64,000 nucleotides of DNA from Meconema thalassinum (GCA_946902985.2 OX336389.2:169580704-169644703); one strand, 5' to 3'. Shown: positions 40,897-52,737, counted from the stretch's first letter. Program-made: numbers and translations. The notes: generated from the letters alone by a model not told the origin.

Positions 40897-41124
40897 CTAC
40901 TTAGGACCACGGGGCTCGTATCTACTCTTCGGTAAAGTTGTTGCTTTCTTCTTCTTCCAATAGTCCCTCATTTTCTGACTGTGAATCAGTCTTCTTTCTT
41001 CTGTCCACTTAGCTCCTGTAGTCTTCTTACTTGTAAGGGACGTTGGGAAAACGCCCTGTCGGATGACCTGACGGAACAGCAGACGGTCATGAGTTTGTTC
41101 CAGTGGGATATCTAGTTGTTCCAT
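40897..41124 (-). pseudogene. LINE C-terminal fragment
   Basis: 75 codons containing LLFRQVIRQGVFPTSLTSKK and AKWTEERRLIHSQKMRDYWK, matching the basic C-terminal end of the LINE at 32969-34176 (AWTAEQRQHHSNHMKEYWRQ). It is a 5'-truncated copy keeping only the last codons and 3' end. Confidence 0.65.
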
Positions 41125-42738
41125 ATCTGACTTAACTCTATTTTATATTGTCCCTCAAAAGTTGAGGAATATGGAAATCGAGTCGAGTTAACCTGTAATT
41201 ACCAATTTTCTAATAGGCATTAAAATTTACTCTCAACCACATTTGTATTAGCCTGTACAGTATACCGGTACTCTTTATTCTCTGGCAGATTAAATCCATA
41301 GATGACTACAACAAATTAGAATATTTACAAATATCAACTGAACAAGAATGTGAACACAAAGTTAATGCACTTTACTTTCAACACTACACAGAAGACAGCA
41401 CATAAACCCTATGAATAGAACTGTAAATTCTATGCAGATCTTTTTAAAATGATGGAACTAGCCTTTCAATAATAATCAGTGTAAAGTTATGGGGCTTCCC
41501 ATCCACTACACATTATAAATGATGAAGTCCAATCAAGGGAAAGTAAAAAAATCTAGAGATAAACTAGTGCAGTGTGATATTTTCGGAAAAGTTCTGTGCA
41601 CCCTAGTCCTGCTGCTGTGTGCTGCTTGGAACTGGCTGGGAGTTGAGTCTCAATTGGTGAAAAATCCAGCACGAGGAGCCAGAAGGAATGGGAGGCAAGT
41701 CATGTGGCAGGTGTAGCTAGCCCTGCTGTCCATGGTGACTGCAAGCCTGAGCTTGCTAGGTCTCCCTTGGGCGAAGCCTTAGCTCTTGTCTATTCAAGCT
41801 GGGTGAAAGAGCTAGAGACGGCACACACAGAAAACATGCTTGCTGTACCGTTCACGAACCATCTCACTAGTTCACGATGGATATTAAGTTATTTGCTCGT
41901 ATCTTATGTAGGGATTCTCAAACAGCCCTCATGCTTTGCCACTGGTTATGACACCAAAATATGTGGAGATTGTTCAATTAAAATAATGGAGTTCTGCTGT
42001 AGTTTGATTTGATGGGACATTTGTGCTACCTATTTGTGTATACATAATTGGATAAAGCTAATTAGATAGAGAGAAACTTGTTTGTTCATTCCCTAAAGTT
42101 GTATTTGAAAGACACAGTCTCTTTTGAATATTAGCTTCTCATATAATGTAACTTAAGGAATTTCAGTGCAGTATTAATTTGAAAACATTTTATTTGTAAT
42201 AAAAATGGAGTTAGTAATAGTGTTGCTCTAAAAGTTAACAAGCCTCTCAAAATATCTCTATTCCTTGTAGGCTACACTAAGCTTGCAGGGGTCTTTCAGC
42301 TTTTCCAGATTTTTATTAGCTATGATAGAAGTATCCTTTCTCAAATTACTGATGTAGCAAACTTAAAGGAGTATTCCTCCACGTTGACTGATTATCTCAC
42401 TGGGGTGGACGGCACAGGAGAAAACCAAAGGCTTCTTTGAACTATCCTTTCATTATGGAAGCGTTGTCATAGCCTTGTCCAACCATATCATTACAGTCAA
42501 TACCATGATTGGTAAGAGAAGTAATAATAGTATAAGGTTTTTATACCCATCGTTGATGGATTTGTGCTGTGGGTGAAGCAAAATTCAGTTGATTCATTGA
42601 CCGTGAGGCTCGCGACCGCTGGTGACAGCGGATTCTGCCTGCCATTCAAAGCATGCTTTCTGGAGTATCTGCAGTACAGTGTGTACAACAAATATGTTGT
42701 CAGTCGAGAGAAAGAGCCGCCCCTTCAAATAATTGTTG
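41125..42738. other. No gene seen
   Basis: 1.6 kb without recognised elements. Frames at 41519-41716 and 41704-42012 have no known motif. Confidence 0.35.
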
Positions 42739-42739
42739 T

Positions 42740-43165
42740 TTCATTTAAGGGATTTGGACATCATGGTGAATTAGCCCTGTATACTTGGATGTGTACTGTA
42801 TGTATATACAGTACATGTATAAATTAAATAAATAACTAGTCTGGTAACCTGTGTTGTTGTGGTGTCTGTGGCAGTGTATTTGTAATTCAGGTGAGGATTG
42901 GGAAGGAGGTGGCCATGGCCTTAAGTTAGGAACCATCCTAGCATTTGCCTGGAGTAGAAATGGGGAAACCACAGAAAATCACTTCCAGGCTGGCTGAGGG
43001 AGGAATCGAATTCACCTCTTCTCAGTTTTGCCTCATGAGGCTGAGTGTACCCCGTTCCAGCCCTCAGACCAGAATTAAATTTCTTGGCAGAGCCCGAAAT
43101 CAAACCCAGACCTCCAATACACAGCCAAGAATTCCAGCCCCTGCACCACGGGGTGGTCCATTCGG
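42740..43165 (-). repeat. SINE family B, reference copy
   Basis: Best copy in the window. Minus strand: head with CCGTGGTGCAGGGG (box A-like) and GGGTTTGATTTCGG (box B-like), then CTGGTCTGAGGGCTGG, GAGGCAAAACTGAGAAGAGG, GTGGTTTCCCCATTTC, CAGGCAAATGCTAGG, GGCCATGGCCACCTCC and an AT-rich end. Non-coding. Confidence 0.88.
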
Positions 43166-43169
43166 ATGA

Positions 43170-43905
43170 TAATGGCAAACTTGGTGAAAATAAAGACTAA
43201 TGTAATAATAACTAATAAACATGCACTTAAGGACTCATTTACAAAAGTATCTAACAATAGGATTTGATTTCTGCAAGGGTCATTCTAGTCTCTCAGCTAG
43301 AATGACAGAAATGTTATTAGAAATGTTTGAAAGGCTTATTAGCGTTTTAAATATATACCTGTAAATAGATGTGCCATACCCTGAAAGTTGTCTTTTCAAC
43401 TTGGACGAAACAAATAAAATTTTCTTTGATTAAATAATTGTCCACCCTTTTTGTACAGTATATCTTCCACAAAGAAATGTCAGGATATGTCTGCTGTTTC
43501 GTCAACTAATAACGAAAATATCTTAGCACCATTGACATTCCTCACAATTTGTTTTGAGCCATTTCTCCACAAATCGCATGGTAATCACAACGTGGTATTT
43601 GGGTACACAATTGGCTCTTGCAAAATTCAAAAACGTTCAGTTTCGAAGGAGTACAAAACTAGGCTTGGCAATGACAAAATAGAAAGATCTAAACACATTT
43701 AAAAACGCCGTAGCCCACACGGACTTAACATAACACCAGTGAGTAAGTGATGATCGACTCAGGATGGACTGATTTATTTTATAGACCGTACAAAAAAATA
43801 ACGATATTTCTAAAAATTGTGGGCAATGTTAAAGACGACAATGTCTGTTAAATGCAATTATTCTATTTTAAAAGTGCTTCATTCCATATAGTAACTTAAT
43901 CTATT
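43170..43905. other. No gene seen
   Basis: AT-rich spacer ahead of a Tc1-like element. The 83-codon frame at 43451-43702 has no known motif. Confidence 0.35.
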
Positions 43906-43907
43906 TA

Positions 43908-45298
43908 CACACTAGTGTCCAAAAGTTAAGCATAAGTTACAAATAAGCAGGGCAACAGGGAATAGACGGCAAATCGCACGACATATGCACCTACCAACCT
44001 TATGTTTCCGCTCTGTTCGGTTTGACTAGTGGTGCAACCGCAAGGTAAACACAGCCAGTGCCTGCCCCCCATATTCCCTCAGTCGTGTTTGACCTGTTAT
44101 AGTGTGCGGAGTGTCGCCTCATGGTAAACGTGACAACATAATGGCATGAAGCCACATGAACCCCGTTTTGCAGGGTAGAATACTCGGCCGCCTGGAAGCA
44201 GACCAGACACAGACCTAAGTCGCTGTATCCTTGAATGTGCCACAAAGTGTCATTTCCAGGCTTTGGAGACGATTTCGAGACACAGGAGATGTTAGTCGTA
44301 GACCAGTACCAGGTCGACCAAGAGTAACCACCCCACAGCAGGACCGATACGTGGCCTTAACCGTCCGACGAAATCGGAGTGCACCTGCAAGACAATTGCC
44401 AGCGAAGCTTGCAGCCGTCTCAGGGGTTGCCGTTTCCCAGCAAACTGTGTACTGGAGGCTCAGAACAGCAGGGCTGTTTGCCAGACGTCCAGCGGTGTGC
44501 GTCCCGCTCAATCCAGCACAGAGACGGACCCGTTTACTGTGGAGCCGTCAACGTCGAAACTGGACCATGAATGAATGGAGGCATGTGCTCTTCACAGATG
44601 AATCCCGCTTCAGTTTGCAGAACGATTCCCGTCGCACATTTATCATGTTGAATGGCTGTATAGACCTGCACATCCTCATGGGAGGTCCGAGAAACACTGT
44701 GAACGCTCGGAGATACAGGGAAGAGGTACTGAGACCACATATACGACTCTTCAGAGAAGCGGTTGGTCCAGACTTCCTCTAGAGGACGATAATGCCCGAC
44801 CGCACCGCGCGTCTTTGGTGGATGAATTTCTGGCTGGGGAAGACATTCATCGCATGGACTGGCCAGCGAGGTCTGCGGATCTGAATCCCATAGAACATGC
44901 CTGGGATGCATTGGAGAGGCGAATTGCATCCCGCCAGCCTCCGCCAAGGACCCTCCAAACCTTCGCATTGCCCTTTCGGAGGAATGGGATCGACTGCCAC
45001 AAGAGCTCTGATAGAGAGCACGCCACGTCGCTGCGAAGCATGTGTGGCCGTTAGGGATAACCATACACCCTATTAACAGCATATTTTGTTGTGGTAGACA
45101 TTGCCAAGTTTTGTTAGTTGTTGTCAAAGGAGTACCTTAGCTATCAGAACCTTTCTGACACTGTTTTTTTTTTTTGGACAAGTTGTGTGACATTTGGTGT
45201 GAGATTCACCTTCCGTTTGTTCAGCAATCCGTCTGACATTCCTATCAGACGGTATGGCCTTGTGTAGTGATTATGCTTAACTTCTGGACACTAGTGTA
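43908..45298 (+). mobile_element. Tc1-like transposon, decayed
   Basis: TIR ACACTAGTGTCCAAAAGTTA at the left and its inverted form ACTTCTGGACACTAGTGTA at the right; TA adjoins each side. About 1.39 kb, with a broken transposase on the plus strand. Unrelated in TIR sequence to the Tc1-like elements at 13.7 and 31.5 kb. Confidence 0.88.
44170..45054 (+). pseudogene. Tc1-like transposase, broken
   Basis: Open from about 44231: NVPQSVISRLWRRFRDTGDV (helix-turn-helix), GRPRVTTPQQDRYVALTVRR, WRHVLFTDESRFSLQNDSRR with the first catalytic Asp, then REEVLRPHIRLFREAVGPDF and a stop (44780). A deletion just after SRRTF removes about 20-25 codons compared with relatives. Another frame resumes at 44815 with DEFLAGEDIHRMDWPARSAD and LNPIEHAWDALERRI. 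The second Asp block is destroyed at the frame change. Confidence 0.85.
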
Positions 45299-45397
45299 TA
45301 ATGTGTTGAATTTTGTAAAAAACACCTGTGTGTGGTTTTCATTTTATTTTTATCCCCATCGGGTATGGTCTTGCCTTGAAGTACTGCATATCTTGTA

Positions 45398-46251
45398 CAG
45401 GGTCTTTCATATAAAATAAGAGCGCCAAGCGGCCGCTTTGGTAACCGTAGCTGCGGTCATCTTGACCGAGCTTTTGGCGCGCCAAGGCACCCCTGCTTCA
45501 AGCGTGTGTACAATCCTATATGATGCAGCGGCCTTGCTAGCGTGTGTACAATGCTGAAATCTTACTTTAGTTAGTTAGTTATTGTTGATGAAGCCAAAAC
45601 CCCTATAGTATAGAAAGCGCGCGCATAGTACATACGATGGCTGTTTTTTTTTTTTTCAAGTTCCGATGGACTGTATAAAAAAACACATTGACATTACCAA
45701 ACTTGACCTTGCAATAAGCGTGCAGTTGCTCAGTCGCCAGTCTAAACCTCTAGTGCTAACATGGTGAGACAGTTATCATTGCAACATCGTATTTTTTCTG
45801 TAAAACTTATTTTAAGTACGAGTCGGCTCGGCGGGTACGTGATGCATTTGTCCAGCAATTTCCTGTTGAAGTGCCACCTTCACTAGCACAGATTCACGTA
45901 ATTGCAAATAAGTTTGAAACTACTGGCTCGGTGCTCAATAAAAAACATGCCCGCACACGAACAGTTTTAACAGAGGATGAGCTAGATGACATTGGCGAGA
46001 ATCTTGAACGGTCTCGGAATAAATCACTCACAAAATTAGCACAAGTAGGGGTTTCGGTTTCATCAACAATAACTAACTAACTAAAGTTAGATTTCAGCAT
46101 TGTACACACGCCAGCAAGGCCGCTGCATCATATAGGATTGTACACACGCTTAAAGCAGGGGCCTTGGCGCGCCAAAAGCCCGGCCAAGGTGACCGCAGCA
46201 GCGGTTAACAAAGCCGCCGCTTGGCGCTCCTATTGTATATGAAAGACCCTG
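45398..46251 (+). mobile_element. Long-TIR DNA element with helix-turn-helix fragment
   Basis: TIRs of about 190 bp: CAGGGTCTTTCATATAAAAT at the left, the same reversed at the right, both flanked by TA (45396-45397, 46252-46253). 854 bp in total. The arms share TTGGCGCGCCAAGG and GCGTGTGTACAATCC blocks. The middle carries part of a transposase N-terminus. It is a deletion derivative that keeps very long arms. Confidence 0.88.
45760..46080 (+). pseudogene. DUF4817-like transposase N-terminus
   Basis: YESARRVRDAFVQQFPVEVP followed by SLAQIHVIANKFETTGSVLN, and VLTEDELDDIGENLERSRNK with SLTKLAQ. This is the helix-turn-helix region (DUF4817-like) heading many insect IS630-type transposases, where it binds TIRs. 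A T-run frame change lies near 45792. The frame ends at the right TIR, so the DDE domain is gone. Confidence 0.7.
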
Positions 46252-46253
46252 TA

Positions 46254-47564
46254 TATTGTAGTAAGCATACGATCTATGAACATCATGATCATCAGTTCCA
46301 TGTATTAAGATGAAGCAACATAGGGCAATGATCTGCCCATGCTTTCATCGTAATGCGCTTGTGGGAACCACTGAATGTGTCTTTACGACCTAAATAAGAA
46401 GTTACTATTGTAGTGAATGTAAGAGGTAGGGAAGCCTGTAACATCACTAGGACCTTGGCTTTCTTATACTTTCGCAAAGCTTGGTGGGCCCTTCCCAGTG
46501 GAATTAGATAGCATCGTTCGTTCCAACAAGCAAGGTGACGAAGTCGAGGGCTTTTTTTTTGTTGTTGTTGGGGCAGTAGCGGCTATTCAGGTGAAGAGAG
46601 TGAAGAGCCTCTTCACTAGCCATGTCCTAAATAAAATAAACATTATTTTTTCTTATTTAAATAAAAATGTCATTGTCTTGGCTACTTTTTCATTTAGTGT
46701 ACTGTTATTTCTACACTCCGTCGCTAGATGGTGCGCAAGCAAGGCTGCATGACGTCCTTGTGGCAGTTGAGCTCCCTGTCGCTAGATTGTACTGCCGTAA
46801 CTTCGAAGGAAAGCTGCGAGAGACGAAGTATCTTGTTTATGTCAACCACATCGTCTCGTTGCCATGGTAACCTGACGTCATTACCCGCCGTTAGACAGAC
46901 GAGTGAAGATGTTCCTGTGTCGGCAAGGCAATACGTCTAGTTCAGTTGATGAAAGTTTACATTGCAACAGGCTTCTTTTTCTTTTATATTGAGGCTTTTA
47001 TTTACTTTCCCAATAAATAGTATATATTTATAACGTTATATACCCTGTTGTTGATGAAAGTTGATGGCTTTTAGTGTATAATGTTTTCAGTGAAAGACAC
47101 GTTATTAATTTTATTAGAAATTCCCTTCAGTAGGTGGATAGATGAAGACAAAAAGGGATTTATTAATTAATTTATTAATTTGTGGGCAGCCAAAGAAATT
47201 AATAGAACTGTGCACTAAAGAAATAAAACCGGAAAGTCCTATAGCCTTCATCGCAAGGGATCTTGGTTCGAACAGTTCACATAGTAGTGCAGTAGTTATA
47301 GAACTGTTCTGTTGGCCTTGCTTACTTTACAGTAACAGTAACAAATTTTCAAAAATTTATGCGCGGGTTGAACAAACACAAAGACAGTGAGCAACATTTA
47401 AAGAACCAGTTACCACTTACAACACGCACACAAGCACGATATCTGACACTTTAAGGGAAAATGCAAGACTAAGTGCACTTAAATGTAATGTGAATGTGAC
47501 TTTAAATAGGCAGATCCTGGGACTTGTGATTAGAATTGTTCTATACTTAAGTATACAGGAACTC
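46254..47564. other. No transposon recognised; possible regulatory DNA
   Basis: 1.3 kb without recognisable element ends or long frames. It contains the X-box/CRE pair listed separately. A short T-run/GTTG repeat lies at 46549-46570. Confidence 0.35.
46858..46880. promoter_or_regulatory. RFX X-box next to a CRE
   Basis: GTTGCCATGGTAAC (46858-46871) is a near-perfect palindromic RFX X-box; one base later TGACGTCA (46873-46880) is a perfect cAMP-response element. RFX and CREB/ATF sites in this arrangement are known from X1-X2 type promoters and ciliary genes. No adjacent gene is visible, so function is uncertain. Confidence 0.5.
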
Positions 47565-47576
47565 TCTTCTAGAGGA

Positions 47577-47633
47577 GGGCCGATAACCTAGATGTTAGGC
47601 CCCTTAAAGCAACAATTATCATCATCATCATCA
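47577..47633 (+). repeat. 57-bp 5'-truncated family A stub
   Basis: GGGCCGATAACCTAGATGTT to the (ATC)n tail, flanked by perfect 12-bp duplications TCTTCTAGAGGA (47565-47576, 47634-47645). A complete retrotransposition product of only 57 bp. Confidence 0.9.
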
Positions 47634-47645
47634 TCTTCTAGAGGA

Positions 47646-48810
47646 CATGACGAGACCTCTTTAAACCGTGTGCGCTTTAAGGAATTATTGAAGATACTGA
47701 TATCTAAGAAGCTCTTAGAACCTCAAAATTATTAAAATAAAATTCAAAGTGTGTTCCCTGGAAATAACTGATGCAATATCCGAGTACATCAGCGATCATA
47801 TTAAGGACCGACTTAATAATGTTCCGCTTTTTTTCCATGCTAACGCATGGCTGTGATAAATTACAATTCTTAAATAAGTCTTATAGATTCCGACAAATTT
47901 GAGCTGTATAACAAACATATTCAGCAATACCCCACATTTAAGAAATGAGCTGTCACTCTTTTATGCTCATGAATCCTACAAAGTAAAAATAGTCGGGAGA
48001 AATACATCAGGAACTCCGTGAATAGAAGAGACTTACAAACTTTTGCTTAAGGACAATAAATAGTGCATGATGAAAAAATCGATTTTTTGATTTTGGCACC
48101 ATAAAATTCTTCATTCTTTTCTGAATCCAAATATATATAATTTGTGGGGGTTTTGATGTCTACAACTACCTTAAATTCGTTTTTTTAAATTAGCGTCCCA
48201 TGCTCTGAATAATTCACTTTTAACTTGACCAGCTGTTTTCCGTTAATACTCATTTTTCATGTTTAGGTACCAATAACTAGGAAACCATTTAAGATAGAGG
48301 GCTAATTTTTTACATTAACTTTCCTAATGGAGTACTTGAATATTAACCTATTTGCACTTCCAAACCATAGTAGGCATGGATTGGGAAGAGAAAAATTGAT
48401 ACATATTTTTGAATAAATTTAAAAAGAAAGAGTTCGGATTCTTTTTTCTTGCATTCTGTCCCAATAATAATGAAAGAAAGTGGTTACTCATATGCCATAA
48501 TCCATTCCAAGTATGTGAACAAAATTTGAGAATATTTGATTGAAAAACAACTGAGAAATGTGTACCTGAAGCAACTTATACAACATTTTTTGAAAATGTA
48601 TCTGTCCAAATTTTTATTCATTTCACACATCATATAAAAGCAATGTAGCACTACATGGTCAAAAACAGCTCAGAATATACCGCTTCTTATATGTGACAAG
48701 ACTCATAGCTGTACCTTTAGCATAAATCCAGAAAATGCTTAGTAAAGTGATGCCACAAAAATAGACTTTTTCATCTTGTAAGTGTACGTGGTGACCTTAA
48801 TTGGGTACTG
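47646..48810. other. AT-rich, probably degraded hAT element
   Basis: No gene recognised, but it leads into a hAT transposase C-terminus and is likely the eroded body of that element. Confidence 0.35.
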
Positions 48811-48942
48811 GTAATACCTTCTACAAGTGCATCAGTAGAACGCAGTTTCTCTTGTTTGAAAAGATTCAATACTTTTACATGTAACACAATATCTCACTCC
48901 AGACTTAAATCATTAGCTATCTCCATAAATCGTGAATTGTAG
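48811..48942 (+). pseudogene. hAT transposase dimerisation-domain scrap
   Basis: Frame reading VIPSTSASVERSFSCLKRFN, then TFTCNTISHSRLKSLAISIN to TAG. The 'iP.tSAsvERsFS.lKrik...R..m...rl..Lalisin' pattern is the hAT-family C-terminal dimerisation domain. Nothing upstream can be read as the catalytic part. Confidence 0.75.
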
Positions 48943-50079
48943 TTGAAATTTATTGAAGACCTTCTATGAGGACATCATAGATAAGATTGCCGATCTTAGA
49001 GAACGGAGGATTCATTTAAGCTATAAAAAATAAGCGAGTTTGACTTTTTAGTACGATAACTTATGTTTGGTTTGGTTTGGTTTAAAGTGTTAGGCTTTTA
49101 GTAGATATTTTAGCATTAAAATACGAAAAAGAATGTCAATATTCACAAACGCAATTAGGAGTTTGGCTCTTCACCTGATAAATCATCTACGAGCCGCCAC
49201 TGTGTTGGGGAAGGGGGGCATGGTTCTTTTGGTGGAGTAGACGAGAACCGTATACCTATTACTCAATTGAGGTATTATTTCAGGCGGCCAAAGTGGGGAA
49301 ATCTACGAATGGTTTACTTCCGGTGGTGTTTCAACTAGCTCTAGGACCTCGTGTTACGCGAGAACTACAGTAGGACTCCGTCCTAAAATAATTCTGAATG
49401 TGAACTTAATTTTTTACTTGGCGAGAGACTTTTTTTATAGCATCCATGGAATTAGGAGAGTAGGCCTATAGCCCCACCCTAACTTAGTCTTAGATAATTT
49501 TGTTTACATACAATGTAGTTCCTCTTACAGGGTTAGTCACCTAAGATATACCTCTCAAATAACTTCTAAACCATTAAAGATTCGTTCTTTCTCCCTTGTT
49601 CCATTGGTTTTGGGGGCGGACCCTTTGGTATTTCCTTTTCCAATGTGTCTTCAAGGGTGTATGGCATTTCTTTCCCCTGTCCTTTTTCCCCTTAAGGTTG
49701 TGGTTCGAAGACCGCCATGGTGTACATTTCAACTGTCCTTGACGTATTTGACTGTTGTATCTCTTCTCTAAGGGTATTGTGCGACATGGTCCTATATTGC
49801 TCACCAGTTCTCCTACAGAGGAATGGTAATTTCTAACCTTACTTATTGATGCAGCACTTTTTGTAGTTCAGAAACTCAAATACGACTCACGAGACTAATT
49901 TCCATTTTTTTTAAATTGCATGCTGAGTAGGCTAAATTAATAGTGCATTCGAACTGCAGGGTGAAATTCAAGATAAAACGTGTTCTTGCACAATGCCTTA
50001 CATTATTTATGAAACCACTGAAATGAATTAATCCTATTACTGAACTTGATAATCTGCTAATGTATCAAATATCCAGCAA
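48943..50079. other. No gene seen
   Basis: Mixed DNA. A GGTTT repeat lies at 49070-49083. The minus-strand frame 49574-49804 is Lys/Arg-rich but unrecognised. Confidence 0.35.
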
Positions 50080-50543
50080 CTAGCAACCCGCCCTGGCTTC
50101 GCCCGGGAACGGTTATGAATACTTTACGTGCTAGCTCGTAAACTGTCGCCTCAGTAATTGAGTGGAGATTGTTGGAGAAAATGAAAACGTAAAAACACTT
50201 ATAGTGGATGTTGTATTGAAGATAGAGATATGCTCTCGCGGACATTTTTGTAGAACTTTTCATGCTGAACAATTCTTACACTCATAGTATACAGTATAAA
50301 TATTTTTAACGGTTTGCCCAGTGTAAGCTTAAAAAGCACACGACGCCAGTTTTTTTCCCGACTTTTTCACTGAAATTGCTACTGCTCGGCTTCCTTTGAT
50401 CATAAATAAATTATTTTCTACAGAAACCTTCCTCGAGATATCCTTTACAGAATGGTGAAAACCGCATCAAAATCTATCCAGTGGCTCTGGAGATTACCCG
50501 TGACATGCAAGAATCGGGGACTTTGTTTTATAACAAGTAGAGA
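50080..50543 (-). mobile_element. Non-autonomous Helitron (464 bp)
   Basis: Full-length relative of 25140-25602 in the same orientation. On the minus strand it starts TCTCTACTTG after an A and ends hairpin CCGGGCGAAGCCAGGG, GCGGGTTGCTAG, then T. Long interior identity, no ORF. Confidence 0.85.
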
Positions 50544-51107
50544 TTATAAGAAACATTTTAATGATATTAGCTTTCCTCTTAATTTTTAATTATTCCAAAT
50601 TCCAGACTTGAATTAATAATACTTGACATTTATCTGAATTAAGTGGGAGAACAATTCCGCCTCTTAAAACAACAATAACTAACTAAGTGGGATAACGTAA
50701 GGACCCCTCTCAGGATGTCTACCAAAAGACACCAGCCCAGTTTTGAATACCTCAGCATAACCTTCCGGGCTCCTTCTTGGTGTGGTGAGTCTCAGGAATA
50801 AATGCTGCTTATTTGCTCACTGTACATGGGTCAACTACTGTATTTGCGTCACGACTACAAATTTCAGCCCATCTCTTCGTGGGTTTAACCACATCTCTTC
50901 TACCTATTGGATGATAATTGTAGTGTATGCAAGCTTTGGAAATACCCTTAGATGATTCTTCCAGTTTTCTTTATTATTGAGGATTTTGTTACTAACGTAA
51001 CTGAGAATGAACTGTATACCAAGTGGCTCATTTGCCCCGCACAATCTGTCCCGTATGTACTAATGTTGAACGAAAGGTCTAATAGCTGAATTTCTAAGGG
51101 ATATCCT
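50544..51107. other. No gene seen
   Basis: Unremarkable spacer. Confidence 0.35.
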
Positions 51108-51955
51108 TGCATGCGAGCCGGTTACGTCAGAATGCAAAGAGATTACAACCAGACGGCCCCGCTCGCTGCATGTTCCTCAGCGCTCCCGTCTAATGCGCCT
51201 CATTGCGTTATGAAGCCACGGTGGTGAGCGCAGAATAGTAGGCTTGCACCTGGTAAAGGAGCATTACAGTTGCTGTCAACATATCGGCAATGACTGAGGT
51301 TTTTACCAACGACGAGCACACACATAATTTTAATCTATGGAGTATCTGGTCGCAATCTCGCCGAAGTTCGCACATTATATGCGCAGGAGATTCCAAATGG
51401 GACGTCTTCCTTCTGTATATAAGTCCGTGGCTCCTCTAGCTCCCTTGCAGCTACTTTTGCCCTCAGCAACAATAAACATGCGCACATTGTAAAATCTTGG
51501 TTCGTATTCTGACTATGAGCAGCACAGTAAGGTGAAGTGTAACTGACCGTGTGTAGGATTGCGTTCAAAGCACTGCAGTCCATTCTGCACAACGTCAGCA
51601 TTACCGCGTACGGTATGTGCCTGGAGCATTCCATTCATTCGTAATTGCAGCTCTATTCGGCGAAATACAGTACGTGTAGAGACGGCAGACGTCTATCTGA
51701 AGACACCTGCACATTCCGTCTACGAGCTTTGACGGCATTACGACCAGCTTCTCCATATGATGTCCGTGTACTCGACGTTGCATAATACACAAGCCATCGT
51801 CGATATGTTGTCAGTACATATGGTGTACCACATATGAGCCTATTACGCTCTCCAATGAGAGGGTTCATAACGCAATGAGGCCCATTAGCGCTGAAGAACA
51901 TGCAGCGAGCGGCCGTCCGGTTGTTATCCCTTCATATTCTGACCTAGCATGCAGT
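51108..51955 (-). mobile_element. DNA transposon remnant with ~90-bp inverted ends
   Basis: GTCAGAATGCAAAGAG ... CTCATTGCGTTATGAA (51125-51213) returns inverted at 51868-51944 (TTCATAACGCAATGAGG ... ATATTCTGAC), with TGCATGC-like ends. The interior holds a decayed DUF4817-like reading frame on the minus strand. Target duplicates not seen. Confidence 0.65.
51653..51901 (-). pseudogene. DUF4817-like transposase N-terminal scrap
   Basis: SYGEAGRNAVKARRRNVQVS and DRRLPSLHVLYFAE fit the 'YGeagrNa..A.r.y..rfp.rr.Ps...f.' pattern of the DUF4817 helix-turn-helix found in insect DNA transposons, although diverged. No catalytic domain is readable. Confidence 0.45.
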
Positions 51956-52142
51956 GTGACCCCTATAGAAATCAGTTATCAGACATCCCATACAGCATTA
52001 GTGTATGCGGGACACCGAAAAGTGGATTGTACGGGGAGAATGAGCCATCTGTACTGCTCCCCTACTTCTCCATTACTCTTATGTATCAGGATATTTCCTA
52101 TCATTGACCTAAAATTGTATTTCGGATGCAAAAATATGCTTG

Positions 52143-52206
52143 TCAGTAGGGACTCGAACCTCTGACGTTAGGGCCCACTTGGCGAACGCTCGAACTGTAC
52201 CACACC
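52143..52206 (-). repeat. tRNA-like SINE head
   Basis: Minus strand: TGGTACAGTTCGAGCGTTCG (box A-like) and GAGGTTCGAGTCCC (box B). The acceptor stem does not close, so it is a tRNA pseudogene or SINE head, not a working tRNA. Confidence 0.55.
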
Positions 52207-52266
52207 TCTATAGCGGAACGTACAAGCCTGCAACCTTATACACTGCAGCTATGACCACCTACATAC

Positions 52267-52607
52267 CTAATACAGTGTAGGACCATCTTTAGCCTGCAGA
52301 ACAGTCGCCACTCAGAGAGTCAATGATTCCACGAGGCGGCTGATGGTATCAAAGTTTCCGATTTCACAGGCCCACCAGTAGGTTTAGACAGCGGGGTTAT
52401 GGTCATACAGTACGAACCTGCTTCTCCAAGTCGAACCACAAATCTTAATTTGGGTTCATATCAGGACTATTTGGGGGCCATGGCAGTAAATCAAATTTAC
52501 CATTATGTTCCTCGATCTAGTCCCTCAAAATCCTGCAGTGTGGCATGGTGCATTGTCCTGTTGGAAGTGGTCCATCACCAGTAGGGAACACAGTTGACAT
52601 GAAAAAA
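52267..52607 (-). pseudogene. Tc1-like transposase C-terminal part
   Basis: Minus-strand pieces: FQQDNAPCHTAG (second catalytic Asp), LPWPPNSPDMNP (third block), then after frame changes ISRLVESLTL, and VATVLQAKDGPTLY to TAG at 52267-52269. This is the last third of a Tc1-family enzyme. It is distinct from the other three Tc1-like copies by its QQDNAPCH and KDGPTLY motifs. Confidence 0.75.
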
Positions 52608-52737
52608 AAAAACTTAGTTCCCATTAACGTCTAGATACTGGACAGCTGTCAGAGAATTGCGTATTGGAATACTGTGTGTAATGAAAATAAGCGTACACGC
52701 GCTGGATTCTTCGGGCCAGGCGACCATCTATGGCACT

